Origin: Kudoa neothunni
Lineage: Eukaryota; Cnidaria
Direction: 5' to 3'
NCBI GenBank assembly: GCA_964304625.1
Contig: OZ199840.1
Coordinates: 8,432,001 to 8,496,000 of the forward strand
Length of the DNA: 64,000 nt
The notes beneath the pieces are model-generated. The model did not search any database, was not told the origin of the DNA, and saw only the letters and a program-made list of their open reading frames with translations. Position 1 is the first letter of the stretch; every line of letters starts with the position of its first letter. Shown here one piece after another: positions 36,518-48,504 of the stretch. A program made the translations under genes and the position numbers.

Positions 36518-38021
36518 TTCATTTAAATACTAGAAAGGAATGCCTTATTGTTGAGTTTTCTAATGATTATGTTAGTTCACAGATTAAATTAATAACCTCT
36601 TTGAAATTCGTAACAGAGGTATCCTCAGATTTATGTCCAAGCACTTCCTCATCATACTTAACGAAGTCCATGAAATCATTTATTTCTCTACTAGCGCTAA
36701 TGCACAGGTTTACCTGTTATTGTGCGGTGGAGAATTTTAACTTTTAATTTTATATCTGAATGGAGAAATTCTACGGTAAAGTTAATTTAGTCGGCACGTT
36801 AAACCCCGTAAAGTTTATATTTCCATTTTTATTTACGCATTTTAGAGTTTGGCATTATTTTTGCACCGTGATGATTTAGATCCACCCAAATATGCATGCA
36901 CATTTCAGTAAAATGTAAATAGAGGTATTGAGGGAAATTAAATGAATATTTTTAAGTTTATTATACGAATTATTGACCAAAAATACAATGATTACAATTT
37001 TATGAGTAATATAATTAACGATGAATATTAATTCTTCTAGTCCTAAAACTTATTATTAGTCTACAAATGATAAGAAATAAAAATATTAATTGTTACTCCT
37101 GTTTCGTAATTTTATGTTGTTAATCAGATTTTAATAATTTGTGAGCGGAAATTTATACATTTATTCTTTTAACACTATTTTTCGATTTTTATATAAATGT
37201 AACGTTTCTTCAAAAAATTATCAATTGTTTAGAAATAATATAATTGAATTAACAAAATATGATTAAATATAAAATATCAATTTTTTCTCTCTCAGGAATG
37301 CCCTTTTATAAAAATAAACGTAATATTTGACATTATCGGAATAAAAAAATAATTTCATGTTAACCAACGTAGTACGTTGTGTGAATGGATTGTATTTTAT
37401 CAGGAGTAATCTTGGATATAAATCCTTCGTTTACCAATGTCATGAGCTATGCCATATTTCCGCGCATTGTTTTTTTACCATTCTGAATTATTTTTGACCT
37501 AAAGAAAACTTTATATTGATTTGAATATGAACGTTAAAATCTAAAGGTAGGAAATAATCAAATTTATGGGAATTTAAACATTACTTAAAAGTTTTCTCGT
37601 CAAATATAGAAAATTATTGAATTAGTTATGTCAGTTGTTTTGCAAGATGGTTTACGAAAACCAAAAAATCAGTAAAAACTTATCGAAAAGATTAACATAG
37701 TTTCAATCTCAGGAATTTGGATGGAGTATACTTTTCATTTAAGAAATTCTCCCAAATTAATAACTATTTTAACATTAATTCTTGTGATCGTTAATATTTA
37801 TTGATATCGAACGCATGCTCAATCAATATAATCGAGAAGGATGTGTAAAATTGGTTGCCTGTTGTATTAAGAAACCGAGATCTCGCCGCATTGCTTGACA
37901 TTCATTTTAGCCAAAAAAACCTTATATTGACCCGATAAAATCATGGATTCATCGAAAAAAATTTCATATTGATTAATAAACCCTACGATCAAACATTCGT
38001 TCCAATAATATTTGAACTAAA
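36518..38021. repeat. Spacer between the 5S arms, including repeat family copy 1
   Basis: From about 36705 to 37760 this shares an extended alignment with 52165-53390, with many blocks of 20 or more matching bases broken by indels. No coding potential was seen. The shared region does not include the 5S arms. Confidence 0.75.
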
Positions 38022-38249
38022 AAAACTATATATTCAAATTAGTATCAACACACAATGTCGCGATCATACGCGGTTGGTAACACCAATACCCGTCAGATCA
38101 TTGAAGTTAAGCAGCCGTCGGCCTCGTCAGTACTCGAGTGGGCGACCCTCTGGGAACCCGGGGTGTTGCGATGATTTTTCGTTTTTATCCTTTTCAGTGT
38201 CCTATAAATTAATTTAATTGTACATAGAAAAACGAAATTTAATCGATTT
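38022..38249. repeat. Right arm of the 230-bp inverted repeat carrying a 5S gene
   Basis: Reverse-complement partner of 36287-36517. Only scattered differences were seen outside the 5S gene. Confidence 0.85.
38057..38172 (+). rRNA. 5S ribosomal RNA gene, copy 2
   Basis: Same 116-nt 5S sequence as copy 1 on the opposite strand, with intact internal control region and a TTTTT terminator at 38175-38179. An open reading frame across it is a shadow. Confidence 0.9.
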
Positions 38250-41200
38250 GAATTATTGACGGCTTATAATCATGGATAAGGCCAAAGCACATGACATGAA
38301 AATGCAACACTGAAAGATTTTTTTTCTTTTTCAGTGTGCGCAATGAATTAAAATTTTTTATTGAATCCATATTACATTATGTGACCATTTTTACGTAATA
38401 AATTCGTCATAAAGGATAATTGCGTGAAATTAATCGCTTAACCACCAGTTCTCATCTTGGTGTGTGCGCGCGCTTGTATAAATTATTCGGTGTCGTTCTT
38501 GAATATGATTTAAACTATTGTCATTCACATAAAACAAAAAATAATAGATAGAGACATTTTATTATTCTCAAATATTTTTACATTATTTTTTTGAATATAC
38601 AATCTTTTATATTACTTTTAATTGTAGTCTCATAACTTTTCCTTAATTACGTGTGATATACGTTTATTTTTATATCGCTCGCCGGTTGTTTTATTAAAAT
38701 CAGCTCATAAATTAGTCGTATATAATAGGCGAAAAATCCTGTTTACTTACAGTTGGTTGTGCTCTCCGGTTAGAATTGGCACAAAAATATATTTTCTTTA
38801 TATTTTACTTTCTTTAAATCAATGAAACGTAGTTTTTTCATATTTGATATTACATCTTGTTGAATAATATATCATTGATTTAATATGTAATCAGAATTGA
38901 TTATATTGAATCGCTTTCATCGAGTTCGCTCTAGAGTGTTCGTACAGAGAACCGATTTTTTCAGTTGATTAAATTTATATACTACTTTAAACATCAAGAG
39001 CTTAATAACTTAGTTAGTCATAAATTAATTGAAATGATAATAGTTAAAATCAAGACATTAAAATTGTAATGAACATTTATTTACTTTAACTTTTGAAAAG
39101 ATATTTGAGAAATAACTGATTTATCTTTTATCCACAAAGTACATATATTTTTCTTTAATACTACATTTGGATTAGATAACGCATTTTCCTCCCTAGTGCC
39201 ATATTTAAGTGTCCAAATTTTGATTTGTGTTTTTGGAAATTTCCTCTAAAAACAAAAAAAGAAATTTTAAATGTACTGTATATATTAACTGACTGCGATT
39301 CTAATGAACATTTCAATAAAAAATGTCTAAAACTAAATAAAATCTCTAATCTTTGAGTTAATAATTAAATAATTATTTCTAACGATTAATTCCATAATCA
39401 AAACTAATTATAAAGCCTAAATTATTCTTTCTCACATTTAGAAATTCAGTGGATACAAAAGTTTTATATCAAAGTATAAATTTAGGAAACATTAATTTGA
39501 ATCATTCCCGTTGTGTAATATTACTAAGAGATAAAGAAACGTTGTCAAACTGTACACGTTCATAATTATAAAATATTGTAAAAAACAATGAATCTCCATC
39601 AAAAGCATAACCTCAATATTATATTATTCATCGAAATACCCTCATCTCGTTTACATTTTACATAAAAAAATAAATATTAAATTTGTAGAACTATACAATG
39701 TTACATTTTAAAGTAATCGACATACAAAAAATGATTGAATGAATCATTAATAGGTCGTAGTTGATATTAAATCTTGCATTTAGCTGTTGTAGAATTTTGT
39801 ATATGCACTAAATTTAATAATATTTAACCATTTTATTCCTGATTGGTAAAATTAAAAGACTTATAGGCATTATAAACAAGAATCTAACTTCAACTCGTTT
39901 CGGTCACGTGAGTTTCGATTAGAGGTGTTAAAATTTGAGTATCGAGGCACTTTAATCAAAATCGAGGGTTTTTAAGTACCATATGGATGGATGATTATAT
40001 GTATTAAGTCACATAATCGAAGTAATGTATGAGATTTCGTTAACCATCGTTGTCCCTGGTTAATAATAAATCTATTTATCAAATTTTTTGTAAAAGTGCT
40101 AATTTGTTAGTTTAAGTATGCAGAGATAAGAAAATATGAAATTTAGATCGGAGAAAATGAGTTCTAGATAGGGCATTAAGGTAGGATTACGCATCTAAAA
40201 TGCACTTTTCGATTCGTTTTTTCACTTATTCCTTCATAATTGTTTATATAAAAATAAAAGAATGCATAAAACAGGTAATCGGCTAATTATGATGACGTGT
40301 AACTTTCCTACCAAATCCCGAATACAAAACTATCCGCGCATGTGAAATCTTAGTTAAATTTCGAAAATTCACCGAAAACCTACTCCATTTTCCATACATT
40401 TACTTCAAAGTTAAGTATACATCTTATAAACATTTTTAATAGCGCTCTGTTTTCTAAAATTATACGAATCGGCCATTTAAATAACCTTTACAAATCTTAT
40501 TGTGAGTTATGTTCCCTATCATTTTTTACGAATCGACTACAAACTATGTAAAATGCTATAACAATTATATAATACATTTTTTAGTTTATAAATTTTTTTG
40601 GTTAATTTATTTCGTGTAAAAAAATAGTTATAATCGTTGTTCTATCATTCAACTTTAATCATAAAATCTTAAAAGTGTTAATATGGTCAACCTTTTGACT
40701 TCGCGGTATTTATGATATGTAAAAAAAATTTTAAACAATTAGTTATTATAGAATCATTTTGGAAGAGGACGAATTTTATCAACTAAAAAAATGCATTAAA
40801 AATGAAACTTGAGTAATGTTGTGTTCTATAAGTGTACCATATTATACCTAATTTTTGAATACATATAATTAAAAACTATTTATTTTATCTCTTATATTTT
40901 ACAAGTAATTATGATTATTTAAGTTTCCTTTTCTATAAAGAATGCAACCAATCCTTTTTAATGAAACAATTTTGATTTGGGAACGTTTCTTAATTAAAAA
41001 TACATTATTTTTATATTAAAAAGTAATTTTTGAACGAGTTCGGCAATACGTCAGGTCAAAACACATCCTTACCAAATCAAAATTGAATTAACATAAATAA
41101 ACGGAAATATGCGAGATTGCATGTAATAATGCGTAATAGAGTTATTCGGTTGGTAGAAGCAATTAGTGTCCGTTTGATTTCTTATTAAATGTCGCAGACG

Positions 41201-41967
41201 TATACAAATGAATAAATATCTGAATGTACGAGTGTTCACAAATCATCGATTAGGTGAATTTTAAGACGAAATTAAGAAGGTATTCGTACAGTCAGAAAAA
41301 AGGTGGTGACCGCCGTTCAAAATTTTCCAATGTGCAAAAATCGTTCATTCAAAATTTAGGAAGTGATGACTACACAGCAAGTTTTGCGAAAATTGACTAA
41401 AAACTCCTTTTCCTACCACGTTACAGCCCTTTTTAAATCAAAATGAGATATTCTTCCATCAGTTGATATCACTTGTAAAAAATAAAATGACTCCTAACAG
41501 TATCTAAATTACTACAGTTATTCAGACTCAGTGTAATCCTTGTTTAAACTTACATAATATTGATAATTCGAAATACGTTACATATGAAGAAGGTTGCATT
41601 TTGATCTTAAAATACCTTATATATACACAGGTAAAAGTGTGCATATACTTCTATTAAACTTAAACATCCGTTAGACAGCACAAATGTTTGGAAAAGACAT
41701 CTTGCCATAAATGCAACAAAAACTACTTCACTTTTTTAACCATTAAACAGATAATTAAGAACTATGTATAAAACAAGATTACCTAAGCTGGCCTATAACT
41801 CATTCAAAAAAATATCCAGAAATCTACATTAAGAAGCGCTGATAACTATCCAATCGGGAGAGTTAAAAATGAATTGAACCGACTGAATCTCTCCCAATCA
41901 GTAGAACGCACATAAAAACAATAAATAAAGAAAATGATCAGGAGCAAATGAACAACAACTGTATTTT
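38250..41967. other. Gene-free AT-rich stretch
   Basis: About 3.7 kb in which I see no exon, RNA gene or repeat terminus on either strand. Confidence 0.45.
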
Positions 41968-42563
41968 CTAAGCTATAAGAGCAGTGGCAGTAGATGCTTC
42001 ACTAAAAAGGATTATTAGAAAGAAAGTAACGTTAACATTTAATTTACTATTTCCAAGTTGGAGGAAGAACTCTTTTCTGACGGTAATACCTTGCCAATCT
42101 GTGAATTCTGGCTTCAACAAGAATAAGTCTAAATTTGGAGTCTTTATCTTTTCTATTGACTTCCAAATGTTTTCTCATGGAAATGGCTTTTTTGATCAAG
42201 AAGTAAAGATCCTCGGGGATAGTAGGAGCCATACCTAATTATTGGTTGAACAACCAGCAAGACGCTAACTAATTACCGTGACTCTTAAGAATACGAAGTA
42301 TTTTACTTCCAGTCACATGTCTCACTTGAGGAATCACGTACACATCTCTCAGTGTGACACCAATTTGAGATGGAACCATACCTTTCTTGGCAAGTTTCAG
42401 TATAATATCTACAATTTCGGGGGTTCTTTGTGTAACCCATCCAGGAACAGCTCTTCTATAGGGGAGTAGAGAACCAGATTTACCTTTTCTATAAATATGT
42501 ATTGGTTAAAGTGATCAGAGATGAATCAGTTATGTAGTACCCAGGAGCATGCAGACGACCCAT
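41968..42563 (-). CDS. RPS13: 40S ribosomal protein S13 (uS15)
   Basis: Four exons on the minus strand join in phase to 151 residues, the usual length of eukaryotic S13: 42541-42563, 42277-42488, 42048-42234, 41968-42001. The start is [10 protein letters not shown], near the family's MGRMHAPGKG. The middle has [26 protein letters not shown] and [17 protein letters not shown], then [47 protein letters not shown], ending [12 protein letters not shown]13 is part of the small ribosomal subunit near the platform, binding helix regions of 18S rRNA. The first exon has only 23 nt. No change in key residues was seen. Its nearest coding neighbour is 1.5 kb away on the same strand. Confidence 0.97.
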
Positions 42564-43266
42564 ATTTGCAAACCGAAGTAATCACGCGATGACGCCGAAT
42601 GGACCCGAAAGGTAACGATCACCATGACTAAGTGGTGCGACAATGCTTGATCTTGATATGAGGTTTTCAATTGCTCGCAATTATTCAAGAATGTAGTGAA
42701 TTAATGTTGAGTTAATTTTGTTGGTTACTACGATAATTTTGCCTGCGCGTTTCATCTTTCATATTACATGAGCCATACTATTACAAAGATTCATCGATGA
42801 TTGAATAAATATTAAAATAAACATATTTTTCGATATTTAAAATAATTATACAATTAAATAATTTATTTGAATTGGATATTCATATTCATAAATAAGAATA
42901 TCCTCCAAAAACTTTCCGAATAAATTTCACTAGAGGAAACTAGGACTCTTATAAAATCCGATTATTTTGCTGTTTATTCCCCATAAATCTAGAACCCAAA
43001 TATTTCAAGAAGCAAATAAAATGATATAGAAAGGGTTTTCATCAAATTTACAGTTTGTAGTTAATTCTTCTCTATTTTATCGGTCTGTTGTTGTATTTAG
43101 TGTATGCTATACTTTGTGTGTCAAAATTTATTATTTAATTATACAACAAACATAAAATGATAGATAGGAAGAACATTTGTTTGATTTGATTTTAATTTAC
43201 ACCGGATTATTATGTAGTTTCAAACACCCACTATGAGATTTCAAATATAATTGTTCATATATTATA

Positions 43267-43502
43267 CAGTAGAAAATGGGTGGTTCGTAATCCCGTTGGG
43301 GCCTCAAAAAAGTTACGAACCACGCGTCAGTATACAAAAATAGTGGAAATCACAAATATTTAATTATTGGACAGCTAATATTTTTTTCAATTAATGAGTT
43401 TACTTTAATATGCATTTTTAGTTAGAATTTAATAATTCGATTCCTTTACAATTTCAAATTTTTACATATTTTCGGAAGTTACGAACCACCCGCCACCGAC
43501 TG
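43267..43502. mobile_element. Tc1/mariner-type MITE (236 bp) with TA flanks
   Basis: The left end is CAGTAGAAAATGGGTGGTTC and the right end in reverse complement CAGTCGGTGGCGGGTGGTTC, both continuing CGTAA. TA flanks are at 43265-43266 and 43503-43504. A second inverted copy of the GGTTCGTAAC motif lies inside, at about 43310-43322. Confidence 0.75.
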
Positions 43503-43504
43503 TA

Positions 43505-44094
43505 CCCACTAATTAAATTTTCTACTTTAAAATTTGTATTAACATTTAAAAACACGATAAATTTTTTATTACTTTAATTTGTGATCGAAATATATAAATG
43601 ATCTCCAATGATACTGGATTATCGGTAATATTTTTCTAATTATTGAAATTAATTGTCTGTACTCCAAATAATTGATTTTTAGAATAAACATTAATTTTTA
43701 ACCAACCCTGCCTGATGTAGATTCTTACGAACAGTAATATTCGTGTATATCAAATTATTTCAGTTCCACCTATTTGTTCTATTGGAAATAATTAAAAAAA
43801 TTAGATTTTAAAAAATTAACCGTATAATATATCGAGTTTTAACACGAGTTGTTAGGATTAAAAATGAAGATCGTCAATATGAAAAACCCATTTGGGATTT
43901 AATTAACTAACAACAATAGCCACATCGTATAATTTTCTAATGTCGAAAGTATAAAATAGAGGAATAAGTGTAAAATTTAATAATTAACGAGATTAAGCAA
44001 ATTGAAAAAATTACAACGTGATATATATGCCAAAAAATAATAATTCAATTTATTATAAAAAACTATTTTCAAATATTAAAGGACAATTATGGCT
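43505..44094. other. Gene-free AT-rich stretch
   Basis: Nothing recognised between the MITE and the coiled-coil gene. Confidence 0.4.
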
Positions 44095-44567
44095 TCACAT
44101 TGAATTAACTTCATCATTCAAAACTTCTAATCGTGTCATCATGTGCTCGATTTGCTCCAGGCGTTTGTCTAGTGCTTCTATTTAATATTTAGGCTTATTA
44201 TTGAATAAATAGACGATATTGGTTACGGGAAGATTTGAATAATTGGTTTAATTGACTGTTGAATGTCTCTATTTTACTTTCTACGTTTTCCAAGGGGAAG
44301 TTCACAATTAGAGCATGAATGTGATTGGAATAATTGAAATGATTGTGATAAGCCTATGAAATTTTAGAATTAAAATTTGCAGTAGTACAAATGAGATTGC
44401 TTTTATTATTTTTGAGTGTAATCGTTCAATTTCAGTATAGTTTCTATTTCTATAGCGAGATTGTATTTGATTAAAACGAGCTGTTTTATGAATAAATACG
44501 TTTTATGCAAAGAATATTGTTCGGCTAAAGTATCAACGTTAAATTCAGATTTCACTGGCTGATCCAT
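44095..44567 (-). CDS. Small coiled-coil protein, unknown family
   Basis: Four exons join in phase to 112 residues: 44500-44567, 44389-44449, 44227-44353, 44095-44177. The product starts MDQPVKSEFNVDTLAEQYSL, passes through YTEIERLHSKIIKAISFAYH and HALIVNFPLENVESKIETFN, and ends in an amphipathic heptad-like helix (LDKRLEQIEHMMTRLEVLND). There is no signal peptide or membrane segment. Length and helix content resemble small subunits of cytoplasmic complexes (BLOC-1, dynactin-like), but I cannot name it. It is divergent from the Rab geranylgeranyltransferase gene, with 464 bp between the start codons, so a shared promoter region is possible. Introns are 35-50 nt. Confidence 0.6.
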
Positions 44568-45031
44568 GAACAAAAGTTGCTATTATCGAATAAATAAAAT
44601 CGTCGTTATTCGGAATTAATATTTTAAACCATTACAAAACATAATAAAATAAATAATTTTTGGAAAATTGAAAAACATTAAATTTTCTATTTTCTGATTA
44701 TATTTTAGAAATAAAATAATGTAATCACCTAAAAAAATTCCCACATCCATAAATATGTGAATGTTATATTTATTATATAAGGGGATGATTAAATTGAATT
44801 TGTGATCGTATAATTGAGCAAAATATTTAAGATAATAAAATAACAAAAATAATAATGGAAAAATGTAGAAATCGGTAAAAATAACTTCAATCAAACGCAT
44901 TTGTTATCCTTTCGTACGTTATCGGCAAAAGTCGAAAAATCATTTGAGGGTTTCAAAATATAGAAATGGTAACAATATAATAAATTAAATATGTTGAAAA
45001 TATGTAGGCATCATTAAAAAATGATTTTATA

Positions 45032-46378
45032 ATGCCAAAAGGTTGCCCCACCTTTCGACCCGATAAACACATAAGCTACGTGTGCTCGATTATCAATAAT
45101 TATGATATTGATCCAGTATTTTTTCCGCACTAAATTTAGGTTTTATGAAATTTGTTAAGGAATTAAAACTTATGGAACATCTTAAAATGAACGCCGTTTT
45201 ATGGGTGTTGACATCGTTGGATGTGCTCGGAAAACTCAATGAAATAGACGCCGATGCTCTGTTATCGTTTATAAAATCATGTGCCAACAATGACGGTGGA
45301 TATGGTCCCTCAGTGGGATTTTCCTCGTCAATTCTAACCACATTAAGTGCTCTTCAAGTACTTGATCGTTGGTTGTTTTGTAATGACTGCACTGTTTGAT
45401 TTACTAAAAGGCATTAATTATCTTGGACCAATTTTCTACTGTTGATATTGAGTCCACTACCAACTATGTAGTGTCACTATTACAACCGGATGGTTCGTTT
45501 GCTGGTGACAACTATGGTAGGTATTCTATGGAGCGATAAAGAATAAACAATTGATGTTGTCTAGGCGAAGTTGATACTAGATTTTTGTATTGTGCCGTTA
45601 GTTGTTTGTTTTATATGGTAATAAATTCGAGTGATTCTATCTGAATTCTTGCTCACACAAATACATATAGGACAGACTAGATGCCATTGACCGTGAAAAC
45701 AGCATTAACTATGTATTATCATGCATGAATTTTGATGGAGGATTTGGAGTGAATCCTGGAGATGAATCCCATGCTGGTCAAGTGATTATACATGCCAGTG
45801 TGTTGTTATCGCAAACTTAACAATTGCTGTGATTTGCGTGACTAGGTTTTTTGTTGTGTGGCTGCTATGGAAATTCTGAATGCCACCCACAGACTACCCT
45901 CCCACAATGTGGGTGCTTGGTTATGCAGCAGACAACTCGCGAGCGGCGGGTTGAATGGAAGACCCGAAAAACTTCCCGATTCGTGCTATTCTTGGTGGAT
46001 AATTAGCCCCATGGTTATCCTCAACAAACACGATTGGATATCCAAGGTGATTGCTGATTTATCAAAATATAATTCGTGGTTTATTCAGAAAAATCTCGTG
46101 AAATTCATCTTAGAATGCCAAGATATTGACAAGGGCGGATTTACCGATCACCCAGGAAACGAGGTTTGTCCATATTTGTTTTCTATTCTAATTATCTATC
46201 AATCTAGCCTGATATCTATCACACACATTTTGGTTTGTGTGCACTTGCTCTTTTGGATTTCTCAACGCAAGATCTCAAATCAATTCACCCGGTTTTATGT
46301 CTTACTAAGAATTCTATCAAACGTCATCTCTTCCACAGAGATGACGATATGAAAAGATTTTTGTTAGGAGATAAATAA
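45032..46378 (+). CDS. RABGGTB: Rab geranylgeranyltransferase beta subunit
   Basis: Eight exons give 332 residues against 331 in human: 45032-45115, 45160-45357, 45411-45516, 45565-45617, 45671-45781, 45846-46046, 46089-46163, 46208-46378. The enzyme adds geranylgeranyl groups to C-terminal cysteines of Rab GTPases, with the alpha subunit and Rab escort protein. Prenyltransferase beta repeats are clear: [72 protein letters not shown]. The zinc ligands are present: Asp and Cys in LPDSCYSWW, His in [21 protein letters not shown] is the conserved helix after the second repeat. The 42-nt intron 46047-46088 is a multiple of three without a stop, so a gene finder could wrongly read it as coding; family alignment (WISKKNLVKFI) favours removal. 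Confidence 0.96.
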
Positions 46379-46482
46379 TTGTTCTTTTATTTTTCAATGC
46401 AGTTTTTTATTTCCTACTATACATGGAGCCTGACGCAAGCTGGCTTTATTTTTTCTCCATTATTCATAAACTTAATTTAAAC

Positions 46483-46997
46483 CAGTAGTTCTCAACAATT
46501 TGTTCTAATTTATCTACTAAGTTAGAAGCCAAATTTATTGGTAACTTAGGGTTTTATAGGGGTTAAGTTAAACAGAGGCTATTTTCATGGTAAATTCTCA
46601 TCCTTAGAATATATACGCTTACTCACAACCTGTCTACAGATTTAATTATTATTGACCCATTCCTTTGCTCGTAATGACCAGAAATGATTAGAAATAGTCA
46701 AAACTCGTGCTCTATGAATATTATTACCACGCAAATAGCTCTATTTTGAGTATTAATATTATTAGACGATATCATTAAAAGATAAACGTGACAAAAAAGA
46801 AATATACTGATAATAGTTTTGTAAATAATTGTTAAATATTTATTTTTAAATTCATTTTAATAACACTAAGTAATATAATTCTTTAGAAATCCTGAAGTAT
46901 GTCACAAACCCCATTATGCGAAAATTTCCCCTATCCAATTTTGATGTTTTTAATTTATTCCCTGCCATTTAAAATTTACTCCCGGTTGAGAACCCTG
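46483..46997. mobile_element. hAT-type MITE (515 bp)
   Basis: The termini CAGTAGTTCTCAAC and, in reverse complement, CAGGGTTCTCAACCG are typical of hAT non-autonomous elements. The flanks ATTTAAAC and ACTAAAAC match at 6 of 8 positions, a decayed 8-bp duplication. It starts 104 bp after the RABGGTB stop codon. No coding content was seen. Confidence 0.6.
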
Positions 46998-47730
46998 ACT
47001 AAAACAATTTGAATTCAAGATTAGTGATATTTTGGAAATCAGCCTTTCAGAATGATAGTTGGACCTATACTTATGATATAATAGATAGTATCTTTTTATA
47101 TCCGAAATCGCGATTACCTTCAAGTTGATCTATTATTCTTCTTCTTGTTCTTCTAAGTCACAAGAATTCTCTAAAATCAAAATTGACTTTAGGCTCTTCA
47201 TAACCAAATATTTATTAATGCTTAAAAAATAATTATTCAATTCAATGCATTTAAATATATTTTAATTTTAATAGAATCTCTCTTCATTATCAGTGTTGGT
47301 CTGTATAATATGAATTCTATCTCAAATTTAGATATAACTATCTTTAAGTCAAAATATAGAAAAACCAGATACGACATAACTTACGATTTTTGTTTGTTTA
47401 CGAAATCAAACCCCTGTCGCAACTTATTAGGTTGTGGAGTTAAAACTAGTTGGACAAATCTCGTTAAATTACCGCTGCATACAAAGCAGGGCGAATAATA
47501 TGTATACACCTGTCCTTCTGTGGTAGTATGAGAGTTTAATCTACTAAACATCCCTGTTTCTATGACAATCCCAAACCCTATACATTAAGACTGGCTACAC
47601 AGAAATATCACGCCTGTTAATGTATCTTCTTCGATTTAAACTTCTAATTCAAATTCAAATTCTTATGTTAGACCGAATTATAATTTAATTGCATGTGAAA
47701 TTACACACTTCAATGCAATCTTACTCTAAC
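46998..47730. other. Gene-free stretch between two hAT MITEs
   Basis: No exon recognised. A 62-codon frame at 47310-47498 shows no family resemblance. Confidence 0.4.
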
Positions 47731-48049
47731 ACAATGGTTTCCGACCGGCGATCCGCGGATTTCTATGATTCCACCAAGGTCCCCTAGGGGTCTGCAGCAT
47801 AGAAAAAATATAGATAATAATAGTAGGTACCTATTTACAAATGTATGTTGTCTAGATCCTTGGCGATGCCGAATAAATTTTAGGGATAATATATTTAAGT
47901 TTTTAGTAAATAAATGCACGAAAATTTTTTGTCTTGTGTTTTATTTGTTTACAATTGTCATAAAAAATATACATACTTATATAGAGGTCTGCAAGACATT
48001 TTGAGGTGATCAGGGGATCCGTCCTTCTAAAATGGTTAAAAATCATTGT
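47731..48049. mobile_element. hAT-type MITE (319 bp) with target duplication
   Basis: The left end ACAATGGTTTCCGACCGG and the right end (reverse complement ACAATGATTTTTAACC) are flanked by TCTAAC on both sides (47725-47730 and 48050-48055). Left and right subterminal parts contain GATCCGCGG and GGATCCG. It is close to the hAT pattern of terminal sequence plus GATCCGCGGACC-type text. Confidence 0.75.
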
Positions 48050-48504
48050 TCTAACTATAGCTTCTTTTTGGAGACAAAGACACACTCCTACGACCGTAAT
48101 AGACTGATCGGTATTGGGAGTTCAATCGAGTCATTAAACCGCGTAACTATCTGCTCTTGGCAGCTACATAATGTTGCAAACCCCTCCGAATAAACGCGGT
48201 TTAATGTGCATCGTAGTAAGTAGAAAACTTTTAATAGATCAACTCGAATAATATTATGTATGTTTTTGAGGATTTGGCACTATTCAATGTACTCCTGCAT
48301 TACTCTACGTTGAAATTATATCCCACGTTCTAGGATCTAATGAAAATTCACTTAATTCCTCAACTAACTGTTATAACTGTTATAGAGTGTATTAGCAGCT
48401 CTTTCAAAATTACAAAAAGTATAATATATGGAATCCAGTTATTTTTTAGTAGAAAAACGCAACCAAGTCAAAAATATAAAGAAAATAAACAAACTACAAT
48501 CTAA

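Noticed and set aside
37969-38217. 82-codon plus-strand frame
   Set aside because: Its C-terminal half overlaps the 5S rRNA gene 38057-38172 and has no protein similarity; a shadow frame.
36200-38300. Possible spliced-leader RNA gene near the 5S genes
   Set aside because: SL genes often accompany 5S, but I saw no donor followed by an Sm-type site with supporting stems.
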